Shown here: positions 34,986 to 43,955 of the stretch, piece after piece
Layout of the letters: each line of letters starts with the position of its first letter
Position numbering within the stretch: position 1 is the stretch's first letter
DNA from: Trichococcus sp. K1Tr
GTDB taxonomy: Bacteria; Bacillota; Bacilli; Lactobacillales; Aerococcaceae
NCBI RefSeq assembly: GCF_028309625.1
Contig: NZ_JAQMHR010000007.1
Span: 86,241-150,240 of the forward strand
Reading direction: 5' to 3'
DNA length: 64,000 nt
Notes under the pieces: generated by a model
Database searches by the model: none
What the model saw: only the letters and a program-made list of their open reading frames with translations
What the model was told of the DNA's origin: nothing
Translations under genes and position numbers: made by a program

Positions 34986-35388
34986 TGTGCACTCCCTATT
35001 TATATGCCTAATAGAAACCAACCATTTGCCAACTTGCTCCGATTTATAATACTACCCATCGAAACAAATGTTTCCCACAGAAGTATGTGTGCTAAAATTT
35101 TATAACATTGCCTCATTATACATCACTTGCTTTATTTTATAATACTATAAGTTGATGAAAAATTATATACAATAAATAATTCTCAAAATATTAATTATAT
35201 TTATAATTTTAATAAACTCAATATATATTTACAGATGTTGAGATACCAAATTTATAAACTTCTGCTTGGAAATATTACCATGTTGTTTCAACATAAATGC
35301 AACTCTGAAATAATTTCTTATTTATCATTTTTTTACGAATAACGAGTATATCCAAAAAATCATCTGGTAGCGACAGCCATTCTCAACT
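34986..35388. other. AT-rich regulatory region upstream of GGDEF 2
   Basis: Resembles the gap upstream of GGDEF 1 but no EAL gene follows. It holds the promoter at 35115-35144 and the palindrome AAACAAATGTTT at 35062-35073. The same 12-base palindrome occurs at 62816-62827, so it is not unique to these genes. Confidence 0.5.
35115..35144 (-). promoter_or_regulatory. Predicted promoter of GGDEF 2
   Basis: TATTAT (complement of 35139-35144), 18-base spacer, TATAAT (complement of 35115-35120) on the minus strand; same geometry as the promoters at 32600 and 48643. Confidence 0.5.
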
Positions 35389-35397
35389 TGTGCACTT

Positions 35398-35545
35398 GAC
35401 AGCAGTCCATCCCCCTCTGAATTCATACCTTCAGCGGAGTACGGCCGCCCGCAACACATCCTCATCCGGCCAACAGTCGCACCCCGGAGCTGGGTAGTTG
35501 GCGCATCATTCTTCTCCGTCCAATTCACTCCTGGTCGGAGGAGCA
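35398..35545. repeat. GC-rich hairpin repeat, copy 3 (degenerate)
   Basis: Contains GGCCGCCCGCAACAC, CATCCGGCCAAC, CACCCCGGAGCTGGG and CTGGTCGGAG, aligned in order with the copies at 41388, 54978 and 59846. Confidence 0.7.
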
Positions 35546-35588
35546 CATACCTTTAAGTGGCACACACTTTTGACCAAATGAAAGACAA

Positions 35589-35617
35589 AATGACCGCTGA
35601 GAAACCCAGCGGTCATT
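35589..35617 (-). terminator. Terminator of the TOTE-type gene
   Basis: Perfect 11-bp stem AATGACCGCTG/CAGCGGTCATT with a 7-base loop, then TTTTGTC on the minus strand. Confidence 0.85.
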
Positions 35618-35642
35618 CGGTGTAGCCTTCAATTACTTTTCA

Positions 35643-38528
35643 CTACCTTCCAAAACACGCATACAATTCCTCGGCCAGTTTCGTGCTTTCCAGCCTGATG
35701 AAGCTAGCATCGTTGCTTTGGTTGCCGAGGACATCGATGCTGCCGTACCACACGATTTTACGATCGATCAGAACACATTTTGGGCCGGTCACGTCTTGTT
35801 GCTGCACGTCGATTCCTTTGTCCGCCAATGACTCAATCAGTTGTGTACGATTGGCTCGATGCTGAGGATTGACAATACTGTCAGCGCTCTTTGTCATTAC
35901 GCTGACCGCGACTATTGTCGGGATGCGCGGTTTGATGGTGTTCAGGAATGTCGCCACTGTTTTGCCCGCTAGAGCAGGACTTACCAGGACAATCTCGCTC
36001 TTGGCAGAAAGCAGATTCTCTTTCAGTTCGTCGGCGTAATTCTTTCCTGTGTACATCAAACTTCGGCTGGCTGCTTCCTGATCCGCCAGTTCGACCGTAT
36101 AGCCGATGCCGGCATAGCCCGTCAGCCGCTTGCGATACATCCGCTCGAGTACCGGAACATGGACATCGACATAATCGTAGATGCGGACCTCCGTTTTGCC
36201 TTCGTAGAGACGATGCAGGCGTCCGGCGTATTGGTGCAGCCGGCCCTTCCAGGAAATCGGCATCGCCAAGAACAGTGTATCCAAGCGCGGTTCATCAAAA
36301 CCTTCACCGATGAACGAACCGGTTGAGACAATCGTCAGAGGCTGGGTTGTCGGAGCATTGCGTATCTGTTGCATCTTCTCCCGTTCCGTCTTCCTGCCCA
36401 TTCCGCCCGTAATCGCCACCACATCTGGGATTTCCTCCCGCAACAGTTCTTCCAGCCGTTTCACATGCGCAACTCTTTCCGTTAGGATGATGGCATTTCT
36501 GCCCTCGCGGTAATTGCTGATGATATCCGCAACCAATTTGCTGTTCCGCTCTTCATTTTCGGAAATCTGTTGATAAACTTGTTGCAGGGACATATCCTGC
36601 CGGATTGTCGGGTCAAAGGGTGTAAATTGCATCCTTACTTTGTGGTCAAACGGTCTTGCCTTCGCCTGCTTTTTCGCATTATCCCTATATCGGATCGGAC
36701 CGCACTGCATAAAGACAATCTGTTGCAGGCCATCTTTTCGAGTCGGTGTGGCCGTCAAACCATAGACGTACTTCGCCGTGGTTGCCTGCAGAGCTTGCTC
36801 AAAACTGACCGCAGACAGATGGTGGCACTCATCGACGATGACCATTCCGTAATCCTGAAGACATTCGTGGGCTTCACCTTCGTGGTAAAGGGACTGCAGC
36901 AAAGCAATGTCGATTTTTTGGGTCAGTTTTTTCTTGCCGGCACCCAATTGTCCGACCATCTTTTTTGCTTCCTTTTCGTTTTCGGCATCCTTGAAATCGA
37001 GAAATTCATTGATTTTCTCCCGCCACATGCTGACCAGGCTGGTTCTATTCACGATAATCAAGGTATTCACCTGCTTTTCGGCAATGATGTTCAGCGCGCT
37101 TACCGTTTTACCGAATGCGGTCGTCCCACATAGAATCCCGTTATCGTGCACAAGCAGATTGGCCACCGCTTTTTCCTGTTCCGGCCACAACTCTCCTTTG
37201 AAATCCACACGTAATGCATCCCCACTTACGGTATCATCCGTCACCGAAACAGGGATATCCAAAGATTCGAACAACGCCATCACTTTTTCCTGAAAGCCGC
37301 GCGGCAGTCCGATATACTGCGCGTCCTCCGCGCTGCATGAAATCAACCGGGTAATATTATGAGTGGACTTCCGACTGTTTTGCGCAATATAGAACGCCGG
37401 ATTATGGAAGACCGCCCTCCTTTTCAAATAGCTCAACGCGTGTTCCGTCAGCTCGGCTTTTTCGATATAAATGCGATTAGCCAAAGTGATCTTCACTTGA
37501 TCCGGGAAATCTGCCTTTGTCAAAACGATTTCCTTCTTTTTCCATGGCTTCAACCCTTCACTTGTACCCGCATTTTCGGAAAAATCCTCGGTTCCATTTT
37601 GCGTTTGCAGTTTCTCCAGGAATAATGAGATATCTTCAGCCGGAATCTTTTTGATGCTGGCCAGGTACGCCCACTGATCTTCATAAGAACGGAAAGCCTC
37701 ATCAACAAACTCGCTGTTCCCATGCTGTCGTGCCGTTTTCTGCAGCGGCAAAGCAATCAGATTGCCGAACCCGCCCGAAGGCAGACTGTCCTGATTCGGG
37801 AAGAGACGATCAAAGGATGCTATCTTTAGTTCATGCCGACGATTCATCGCCGCGGTAAGTAGTGCACTTCCGAATTTCCTGGCTTTCTTTGCGGGTACTG
37901 GTTGCGCAAAGAAGAACCACACATGTGCACCGTTGCCGGATTGTGAGCGTTCGATGCTCACCGGAATCGCAAACTGATGGCACACCTCCCGCAACACTTC
38001 GGCATCACGCTGCCATTCCCCTTTGTCCAAATCGATCGCCAAAAAGTGACAACTATCATCCAAACAAATCGGAAACACCCCTGCAATCATTCCATCAAAC
38101 CCACGCAGATGATGATCGACAACCCGCTCATCAAACGGCGCATACTCTCCATCCCCCGGCTTCCGTTCCCAAGGCTTGGATTTCATCGGGCCGTAAACCA
38201 TCTTTCCTTGCTTCTTGTTGAAGTACTTGTGCGCGAACACATCCTCCCGACCTTTGAAAAGCGACATGAAAAGACGGATTTTTTCGGAGGGAGAAGAGTA
38301 TTTATTCAAAGTCGGGACGGATTTTTTTTCTGGCTCTGGAGACGGATCCCCTTTCGAGGGTATTGGAATATTGGTAAAATTAGATTGGTGGTAATCACCA
38401 GCAGCCCCCTCCACAAAATATACTTCTGCCTGTTTAAGTGCGGATTCCAACAATGAAATGTGTTCCTTTAGCAATTGGTTCTCCTGCAACAATAAATGGT
38501 ACTTTTCAGATAGATTTTCTGGATCCAT
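35643..38528 (-). CDS. TOTE-type conflict protein: AEP primase - SF2 helicase - PLD-like nuclease
   Basis: A 961-residue protein with a coiled coil (5-35). Next is an archaeo-eukaryotic-primase-like domain (about 80-310) with IDLDKGEW (Asp165, Asp167), GAHVWFFF (His202) and FGNLIALPLQ. An SF2 helicase follows (450-800) with Walker A GTTAFGKT (468-475), DECH (566-569), TATP and QYAGRLHR. The C-terminal PLD-like domain (840-961) ends in CVLIDRKIVWYGSI in place of a clean HKD motif. This order matches the TOTE conflict systems described as primase-helicase-nuclease anti-invader modules. It stands next to DarTG and NERD genes. The function is inferred from architecture. Confidence 0.85.
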   Translation of the reverse strand: MDPENLSEKYHLLLQENQLLKEHISLLESALKQAEVYFVEGAAGDYHQSNFTNIPIPSKGDPSPEPEKKSVPTLNKYSSPSEKIRLFMSLFKGREDVFAHKYFNKKQGKMVYGPMKSKPWERKPGDGEYAPFDERVVDHHLRGFDGMIAGVFPICLDDSCHFLAIDLDKGEWQRDAEVLREVCHQFAIPVSIERSQSGNGAHVWFFFAQPVPAKKARKFGSALLTAAMNRRHELKIASFDRLFPNQDSLPSGGFGNLIALPLQKTARQHGNSEFVDEAFRSYEDQWAYLASIKKIPAEDISLFLEKLQTQNGTEDFSENAGTSEGLKPWKKKEIVLTKADFPDQVKITLANRIYIEKAELTEHALSYLKRRAVFHNPAFYIAQNSRKSTHNITRLISCSAEDAQYIGLPRGFQEKVMALFESLDIPVSVTDDTVSGDALRVDFKGELWPEQEKAVANLLVHDNGILCGTTAFGKTVSALNIIAEKQVNTLIIVNRTSLVSMWREKINEFLDFKDAENEKEAKKMVGQLGAGKKKLTQKIDIALLQSLYHEGEAHECLQDYGMVIVDECHHLSAVSFEQALQATTAKYVYGLTATPTRKDGLQQIVFMQCGPIRYRDNAKKQAKARPFDHKVRMQFTPFDPTIRQDMSLQQVYQQISENEERNSKLVADIISNYREGRNAIILTERVAHVKRLEELLREEIPDVVAITGGMGRKTEREKMQQIRNAPTTQPLTIVSTGSFIGEGFDEPRLDTLFLAMPISWKGRLHQYAGRLHRLYEGKTEVRIYDYVDVHVPVLERMYRKRLTGYAGIGYTVELADQEAASRSLMYTGKNYADELKENLLSAKSEIVLVSPALAGKTVATFLNTIKPRIPTIVAVSVMTKSADSIVNPQHRANRTQLIESLADKGIDVQQQDVTGPKCVLIDRKIVWYGSIDVLGNQSNDASFIRLESTKLAEELYACFGR

Positions 38529-38723
38529 AATCGTTTCTCTACTCCTATTCGCTATTTAGACAGATGGCTAAGTAGACTTGATTTCATTTCAACTTTTATA
38601 TATTGTCAATTTTACTGTATCCAGACAGATTAGACCATGTTAAAAAACTATAAACTGCATAACTCTGATTGGGGATTCCTGGGGAGCGTTTCATCGGGAA
38701 ATTTGTCTTCTTTTTAAGGGTAC
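38529..38723. promoter_or_regulatory. Upstream region of the TOTE-type gene with conserved promoter block
   Basis: On the minus strand a perfect TTGACA (near 38606-38612) with TGAAAT 17 bases on. About 45 bases around it (38605-38650) closely match the region upstream of the NERD-HRDC gene (44105-44157), including GGATAYAGTAAAATTGA. The rest is AT-rich and empty. Confidence 0.55.
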
Positions 38724-38762
38724 ATTACCGGTGAGGACGGCTTCACCGAGAATTCCGGCACT
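38724..38762. repeat. GC-rich hairpin repeat, copy 4 (single module)
   Basis: ACCGGTGAGGACGGCTTCACC followed by GAGAATTCCGGCAC: one degraded module of the family. Confidence 0.55.
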
Positions 38763-38815
38763 CTTCCACAATCAAGACCGAAATGGGACAATCACATATT
38801 TTCCAAATCAAAAAA

Positions 38816-38838
38816 GCCGAGGAATGTTATTCCTCGAC
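38816..38838. terminator. Terminator downstream of the XRE pseudogene
   Basis: Stem CGAGGAAT/ATTCCTCG with TTTTTT on the minus strand. A 26-codon open stretch without start codon (includes CVKIAEIIAGSVQL) ends in it, perhaps the relic of another small gene of this operon. Confidence 0.75.
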
Positions 38839-38917
38839 TGTATCCAAACGTTCATTCAATTGCACACTGCCCGCTATAATTTCAGCTATTTTTACACATT
38901 CATCATGCTGTTTGCCT

Positions 38918-39246
38918 CTATTTACTGACGAGTTGGGCAAAATGTTCAACGTCAAGCAATAATTGCGCGAGGGCACGTTTACCATCTTCAGTAGATATTT
39001 CCCCGAGCAAAGGATAGACCACTTCGTCAGCTATAACGTCTTCGGAGCTTTCTAATTCCGCAATCGACTTATCAGTAATTTCTGCCATTTTTGCAATATG
39101 TACAGGTTGAAGTTTTCTTTCACCACTAAACAATTGGCAAACCAAGGATGGGTCACACCCATTCGACCTGCTAACCACTCCTGCGTGCGGTGGTGTTCCG
39201 CTAACCATTGCTTTACATTCCTTAATGCATTCTCATCACTTCTCAT
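38918..39246 (-). pseudogene. XRE-family HTH regulator, frameshifted
   Basis: Two overlapping frames join into one HTH protein of about 108 residues. Frame one from ATG 39246 (RBS GAAGGTGA) gives VKQWLAEHHRTQEWLAGRMGV. The second continues from about 39160 with DPSLVCQLFSGERKLQPVHIAKMAEITDKSI and a C-terminal region to 38918. Joining them restores a normal XRE helix-turn-helix, so one base appears to be missing near 39152-39160 (GGTGT/GAC). It follows darT by 60 bases. It could be a true lesion or a sequencing error; no long homopolymer is present. Confidence 0.7.
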
Positions 39247-39249
39247 CGG

Positions 39250-39292
39250 TAATCACCTTCGACCTCCGCGGCTTCGCCGGAGTTAGCCAACT
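39250..39292. repeat. GC-rich hairpin repeat, copy 5 (single module)
   Basis: GACCTCCGCGGCTTCGCCGGAGTTAG-type module (in two parts, 39257-39284) placed between darT and the XRE pseudogene. Confidence 0.7.
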
Positions 39293-39306
39293 TGATTTAG
39301 TTCTGT

Positions 39307-40311
39307 TTAGAACGGTAGATCGCTTTCTTCATGACCATTATAGCAATCAGCAAATGCCAAATTATCATCAAGGTATACTTCTATTCGGTATTCCATTAAG
39401 GGCGTCCCTATTTTCCCCTTAAAAGGTCCATTACAATTATAATCAGAAAAAACTACTTCATTGGTTAATCCGGATTGAAGGTCCGTCATTTTGATTTTCA
39501 GATCGAAAGTCTTGTCCCCTAACCCATTATTGAATGTCAAAATGACTTTATCACCTGATATCTCTGCTTTACTGACATATGTCCAAAGCGAGAAAAACAC
39601 AATCTGCTTATTATCAACCCTAACTTTATCTGCATACATTTCTGTTTCTGTGGGTCCCAACAAACTCAAAAGTGTATTCTTTTCTGCCTGGCTTCTGACA
39701 AGAATAAATTTTAACGCCCCATCCAACTTCAGTTCGTCCGAAACTATGATTTCCGCATGTCTGCAAGCGACTATCTCATCTCTTTCATGACTCTCAAATG
39801 GGCCCTCATGATATATCTTGGAAAATGGCAGCTCACTGAATTGCTGCGGTGCCTGGAGCAATTCATGCTCTCCGCTTTTAGCAAGACTACTTTTTGTGAA
39901 ATAACAATTTGGTTTCTGAAGGGTTTCCTCTAAATCAAAAAGGAAAAAAACTGGAAAGGGGCAGTGCGCCTGAAGTGACCCCAAATTCGATTTGCTCCGG
40001 AATCCCTCATTGTTGTATTGGGTAGGTGTTCTCGGCCTAAAGTAGAGGCGAACATATTTTTTCCATTCCTCATCCGTCTGGTTGATGACCTCAATGCTGG
40101 CATTTTCATTTTCCATTATTCCCGATTCCGATGCCTTTTCCCGGGATACCAACATCCCATTTTGTAAAATCGAGACCGCATTGTTCAGATTGGTAAAGTG
40201 GAAGCAAAATGAGGTCCACACTTTTTTCTTGTCACGGTTCAAGCCAACCAACGATTTATCATTTCGAAGTTCACTGATGACCTCGCCAAAGGATGTAACA
40301 GAACCATTCAT
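39307..40311 (-). CDS. darT: DarT-like ssDNA ADP-ribosyltransferase toxin, with C-terminal extension
   Basis: A 334-residue protein. Residues 30-225 match the DarT family (DUF4433): FCFHFTNLNNAVSIL with His38, YVRLYFRPRTPTQYN, and ACRHAEIIV with Glu187 at the catalytic Glu position. DarT ADP-ribosylates bases in single-stranded DNA and blocks replication of host or phage. The 110 residues after position 225 are extra relative to typical DarT (about 210) and look like a beta-sandwich. It overlaps the darG stop by four bases, in the order antitoxin then toxin. Family call is firm; base specificity is unknown. Confidence 0.85.
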   Translation of the reverse strand: MNGSVTSFGEVISELRNDKSLVGLNRDKKKVWTSFCFHFTNLNNAVSILQNGMLVSREKASESGIMENENASIEVINQTDEEWKKYVRLYFRPRTPTQYNNEGFRSKSNLGSLQAHCPFPVFFLFDLEETLQKPNCYFTKSSLAKSGEHELLQAPQQFSELPFSKIYHEGPFESHERDEIVACRHAEIIVSDELKLDGALKFILVRSQAEKNTLLSLLGPTETEMYADKVRVDNKQIVFFSLWTYVSKAEISGDKVILTFNNGLGDKTFDLKIKMTDLQSGLTNEVVFSDYNCNGPFKGKIGTPLMEYRIEVYLDDNLAFADCYNGHEESDLPF

Positions 40312-41249
40312 AATGTTACCTCTTCTCGATTTGCAGAATCTGTTTCGGGTAGTTCGCTGTTTATGACAGTAAGCCCAAAGATGGCTTTCCCGTTTGGATC
40401 GATGACCTTAGCCATCTCAATATAATCCAATTTCCCCAACAGATTGAACACAAGGCGCAACTCCTCGCTACGGTTGAAATGTGAAGGGAAATCCGTATCC
40501 CTTATGAATTCGGTCTCTCGCAATTTAATCCACAAATCGAATAAATCCGCTTGATAGAAAATGTGTCTCTTTCCTTCACTGGTCATTAGAAGATATGGTT
40601 CTGAGTTTGGATCATAACTGAAGTCGGATTTGCCGGCTGTATTTTTTGAAGTAATTTCCCATATCTCGTCATTTATGACCAGTTGGTTATCAGCCTCACC
40701 AGCATCCAGCAAGTCATCCCATACTTGTTCCGCACTTAAGTTACTCGGACTGCTTTGTAACCATTTTTTTGTTTCTTGAACATTCATGTGTTCCGCACCA
40801 GCAGTCCTGTCACTGTAAATATGCACGAATACATCAATCGGAAGGTCTTTTAAGTATTTCTCCATCAAAGGTCTGACTTCATTTTCCCAGTCCAATCCAC
40901 CATTTCCGCAGCCTAGTTGCGGGAATGAAACAGATGTTACCCCTTTTTCCTCATATGTTTCCACGAATTTCTTGAGGCCTTGTTCGATATAAGCGATTTT
41001 GGATGGATTTCGCCAATGCTTTTTTGTCGGGAAATTCAGGATCCACTTCGTGTCTGATTTATAGATCCAAAGTTTGCCGATATCCAGCAAATGTTGCTCG
41101 CAAAATTTTTGATATTGCTTATACATGTCCGGGTAGATTTCTTTGTAACGTTTGGCAATGCCTTTTCCCATCACCCCGACTGTGTTCACGGTGTTGACAA
41201 TCACTTGCGCGGGACTTTTGAAAATATCCTGTTGGACATACATCAACAT
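40308..41249 (-). CDS. darG: DarG-like macrodomain antitoxin (DNA ADP-ribosylglycohydrolase)
   Basis: A 313-residue protein. The N-terminal 150 residues are a DarG-type macro domain: QDIFKSPAQVIVNTVNTVGVMGKGIAKRYKEIYP, INFPTKKHWR and FPQLGCGNGGLDW. It removes the ADP-ribose placed on DNA by DarT. The C-terminal half (165-313) does not look like the usual DarG C-terminal domain and I do not recognise it. ATG 41249 was chosen because GGGGGG lies seven bases upstream. First gene of the pair; upstream is a 383-base gap with a GC-rich repeat. Confidence 0.88.
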   Translation of the reverse strand: MLMYVQQDIFKSPAQVIVNTVNTVGVMGKGIAKRYKEIYPDMYKQYQKFCEQHLLDIGKLWIYKSDTKWILNFPTKKHWRNPSKIAYIEQGLKKFVETYEEKGVTSVSFPQLGCGNGGLDWENEVRPLMEKYLKDLPIDVFVHIYSDRTAGAEHMNVQETKKWLQSSPSNLSAEQVWDDLLDAGEADNQLVINDEIWEITSKNTAGKSDFSYDPNSEPYLLMTSEGKRHIFYQADLFDLWIKLRETEFIRDTDFPSHFNRSEELRLVFNLLGKLDYIEMAKVIDPNGKAIFGLTVINSELPETDSANREEVTL

Positions 41250-41387
41250 CTTATATCCCCCCATTTTATCTTTACTTTACCCATACCTCCAGTAAAGTAT
41301 AACATACGGACACCCCATTCAATCTATGATATTGAGAAATACAGAGCATCAAAATCAGAGTTTCCATCCCTCTCAATTAAACTGAAG

Positions 41388-41552
41388 ACTCGCCGGAGAA
41401 TAGCGTTTATAAAAATCATCAACTCCGACCAAGGCGGCTTCGCCGAAGTTCAGCCGCCCGCAATGCTTCCTCCTCCGGCTAGCATTCGCTTACCAGAGCT
41501 ATTCTGTCGGGGGCAACCTGTTCTCCGATGAGCGACATCCTTATTGGAGATA
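41388..41552. repeat. GC-rich hairpin repeat, copy 6
   Basis: Modules in order: TCGCCGGAGAA, ACTCCGACCAAGGCGGCTTC-GCCGAAGTT, GCCGCCCGCAATGC, TCCTCCGGCTAGCATTCGC, CTCCGATGAGCG. The same order is seen at 54978 and 59846. It fills most of the gap between the NERD gene and darG. Confidence 0.8.
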
Positions 41553-41587
41553 ATGATCCTCTACACTACGAATCCACACCTTAAAAA

Positions 41588-41613
41588 ATCCCCGGGGAAT
41601 CGTCACCGGGGAT
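41588..41613 (-). terminator. Terminator of NERD protein 1
   Basis: Stem ATCCCCGG/CCGGGGAT with TTTTTTAAGG on the minus strand. Very similar to 44285 and 50455, with the shared flank TATTCAGTTCTTCC. Confidence 0.8.
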
Positions 41614-41632
41614 CAGTTATGCAATTCAGTAT

Positions 41633-42310
41633 TCAGTTCTTCCAACTCATCGCATCAATATGAGCCTGTTTGGTTTGGGCGTCCGCCAGAGCAAATCTAC
41701 TGAGGTCGTTGTAGATTTGGTTGATTTCCCAGATGGTCAGCCGATTCGCCAGAGAAGTCACATCCTGATTGATTTCCCTGATCAAAATATTCCGATTCAT
41801 GACCTTCACTTCCGGTGAGCGGACGGACATTTTCTTCAGCTCGCAGCGATTGCTGAAAATGATGTAAGAGCGGAACACTTCGCCGCCCAGCCCCAGGTGT
41901 TTCTGTAGAACGCTGATATGCTTTTTGTTTTGCCAGATGGGATTGTAGAAACGAAACTTGTTACCGCCTTTGAGCGATTGTGTCCAGAACTTGGAGCTCT
42001 CATCTCCAAAAATCCAGCCACCGTAATTTTTGGATTCGAATACATAGATACCCGTCTCAGTGATCATAATCAGATCGATTTCAGTAGTGGTTCCGTCCTC
42101 CTTCGGCAAATAGATGTTCGTCAACAATTTATGCTGCTCTCCTAAACTCTCCAGATCGCGGTAAGTCTGATATTCTCCTTTTCGCCCAGGATCCGTCATC
42201 GTTTCATAATAGTTGTGTCCACTGGCATCTTTGTAGCCTGACTTGTTGTAATGTCTTTTAGCCAGGAAACTAAAGAGGTATAGTAGAAAGAAAAATAATA
42301 GAATTTCCAT
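41633..42310 (-). CDS. Membrane-anchored NERD-domain nuclease-like protein 1
   Basis: A 225-residue protein with one N-terminal membrane helix (3-18) and a NERD domain (about 45-160). Seen: GRKGEYQTYRDLE, NIYLPKEDGTTTEIDLIMI, GIYVFESKNYGGWIFG. The Glu-Asp-ExK pattern (EIDLIMI plus ESK) fits the PD-(D/E)xK nuclease fold. It is a close paralog of the protein at 50504-51187. NERD proteins are common in defence islands, but the substrate is unknown. ATG 42310 has AAGGAG eight bases upstream. Confidence 0.85.
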   Translation of the reverse strand: MEILLFFFLLYLFSFLAKRHYNKSGYKDASGHNYYETMTDPGRKGEYQTYRDLESLGEQHKLLTNIYLPKEDGTTTEIDLIMITETGIYVFESKNYGGWIFGDESSKFWTQSLKGGNKFRFYNPIWQNKKHISVLQKHLGLGGEVFRSYIIFSNRCELKKMSVRSPEVKVMNRNILIREINQDVTSLANRLTIWEINQIYNDLSRFALADAQTKQAHIDAMSWKN

Positions 42311-42407
42311 CCAAATCGCTCCTTTATCGAGAAATGAACTGTTCGTTCCTTGCTCTACGCAAGATGAATCCAATCGCTTTCCTGGTATGCTTGTTCTTCA
42401 TTCATCG

Positions 42408-42846
42408 TTATTTGATGTTAGAACGATATTCTTGATATTTTGCCATGGTCATTTCAGGGTATTCAGTAACATTTTTTAGAGCAGAATCGTAAGACTCTTT
42501 CGATGTCATGTAACGATTATACAAATCAATTTTAGAGGTCGGGGTTGCGTCTACTGGTGCGTCTCCGTATCCGGATATTCCCAAATAAACTACTCCTTGA
42601 ACAGGTGTGATTGTTTCCGAGTCATAACGGAGGATATACCAAGGATGCCCCGAACCTGCTCCCGAACTGATATTCACGAGCATGTCATCTCCTATTAAAT
42701 TATAGTGTAAATAAAATCCTTGCAGTCCTGGGGTAATCGCTCTCTCATCCACAACTGTCGTTGCCAACAAAACCTTTAAGGGCAGTGGCAGCTCATTGTA
42801 CGCATTTATCGCACTGCTGGCAATTTCCTGAAGGCGAGCCTCTTCT
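42408..42846 (-). pseudogene. 5'-truncated fragment of a secreted or lipoprotein-like gene
   Basis: About 145 codons open from just after a TAA at 42847 to a stop at 42408. No signal peptide or start with a ribosome site is present. The first part (EIASSAINAYNELPLPLKVLLA) continues smoothly into TTVVDERAITPGLQGFYLHYN and a beta-rich domain ending KYQEYRSN. This looks like the C-terminal domain of a Lactobacillales extracellular lipoprotein of unknown function, its N-terminal part lost. An internal ATG at 42770 lacks a good ribosome site. Confidence 0.5.
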
Positions 42847-42878
42847 TAGGCCATCCTTCCAAATTCCTGTATTCTTGA

Positions 42879-43955
42879 TCAAACTCCAGTCCTTCTATGC
42901 TTGTCCACTATCCCCACTATCGCCTCCCCATACTTCTCACACTTAACTTCCCCAAACCCGGAAACCTTCCTAAGCTCATCCAAACTCCGAGGCATAGCAG
43001 CAATCAACATCTCCAACTGCGCATTATTAAAAATATAATAAGCTTTGACGCCCTCTGCTTTGCTAGTCTCATACCGATATTGTTTCAAAACCTGATAAAG
43101 CGGCGTTTCCTCAATCCCAACTTCAACTCCGACGTTCTCTTCCCTATCTACAATCGCCTCACTCTGCCCAGCTCCGCCATCAACAAAATACTTCTCCGCA
43201 TAATTAATAGGATTCTCCTTATGCAACCCCGCAAAAAATTCAGCCATCTCATACATCTCTTTTTCCGAAGATGCCAAATCCTTGTTTTCGCGGATCAATC
43301 TCTTGATGTATTCAATCAGCTGGTCACTGCGAATAATTTGATCTTTCACGTTTTTCGGCGCATGCTTCAGGTTTATAACCGTTTTGGGATTAGCAAGCAC
43401 AATCACGGATTTGTGGAGTTCACCGAATGATTTATCGAGCGCAACCCGCATCAGCGGATTCCTTTTATTTGCCAGCCGCAACGCTTTAATCATCTCCATA
43501 TGGCGCGCATTCTGCGTAACCGGACTGTAAATCCCTTCCTTTTTGCGCTTTCCATTGAAGTCCAGCTCACGGATAAACTCGCCGCGGCTATTGACCTCAA
43601 GATTGCCGAAGAGGTTTTTGCATTCGACGATAAGACAAAATTTCGTGGTGATGATGAGGTAGTCGATCTGCACCGACAGACCTTCGTGCTCGAGGCGCAG
43701 ATCGTGCAGAATGATGATAGGCAGGTAGCTGTTGTTCAGCTCAAACGCGACGTTATCCTCCCCGGCAATGCCGTACGCGAGCAGCTTCATATCGCGCTCG
43801 ATCTGCGGCTTTACCTTGTCCGGCGCGGTGGTGTAAAGCTGCTGCAATCGGTCCAGCTGCTTCTTTGAATCGCTGTCAGCCTTGTAAAAATGCGGTTTCT
43901 TCAAACCTACCGGCTTTTGCGTAACCAATTCTTTGAATGAATCAAAAACTCCCAT
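42879..43955 (-). CDS. NERD-HRDC protein
   Basis: A 358-residue cytoplasmic protein. A NERD nuclease-like domain (about 60-190: GEDNVAFELNN, IQIDYLIITTKFCLIVECKNLFGNLEV-type core with Asp and ExK) is followed by a linker and a C-terminal HRDC domain (285-350: KAYYIFNNAQL, LRKVSGFGEVKCEKYG). HRDC binds nucleic acid in RecQ helicases and RNase D, so this is probably a DNA-processing nuclease. RBS GGAGG six bases before the ATG. Its upstream region shares a conserved promoter block with the TOTE-type gene. Confidence 0.88.
   Translation of the reverse strand: MGVFDSFKELVTQKPVGLKKPHFYKADSDSKKQLDRLQQLYTTAPDKVKPQIERDMKLLAYGIAGEDNVAFELNNSYLPIIILHDLRLEHEGLSVQIDYLIITTKFCLIVECKNLFGNLEVNSRGEFIRELDFNGKRKKEGIYSPVTQNARHMEMIKALRLANKRNPLMRVALDKSFGELHKSVIVLANPKTVINLKHAPKNVKDQIIRSDQLIEYIKRLIRENKDLASSEKEMYEMAEFFAGLHKENPINYAEKYFVDGGAGQSEAIVDREENVGVEVGIEETPLYQVLKQYRYETSKAEGVKAYYIFNNAQLEMLIAAMPRSLDELRKVSGFGEVKCEKYGEAIVGIVDKHRRTGV

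Noticed and set aside
38731..38928. A 65-codon plus-strand frame
   Set aside because: Overlaps a GC-rich repeat module, a terminator and the end of the XRE pseudogene; no ribosome site.
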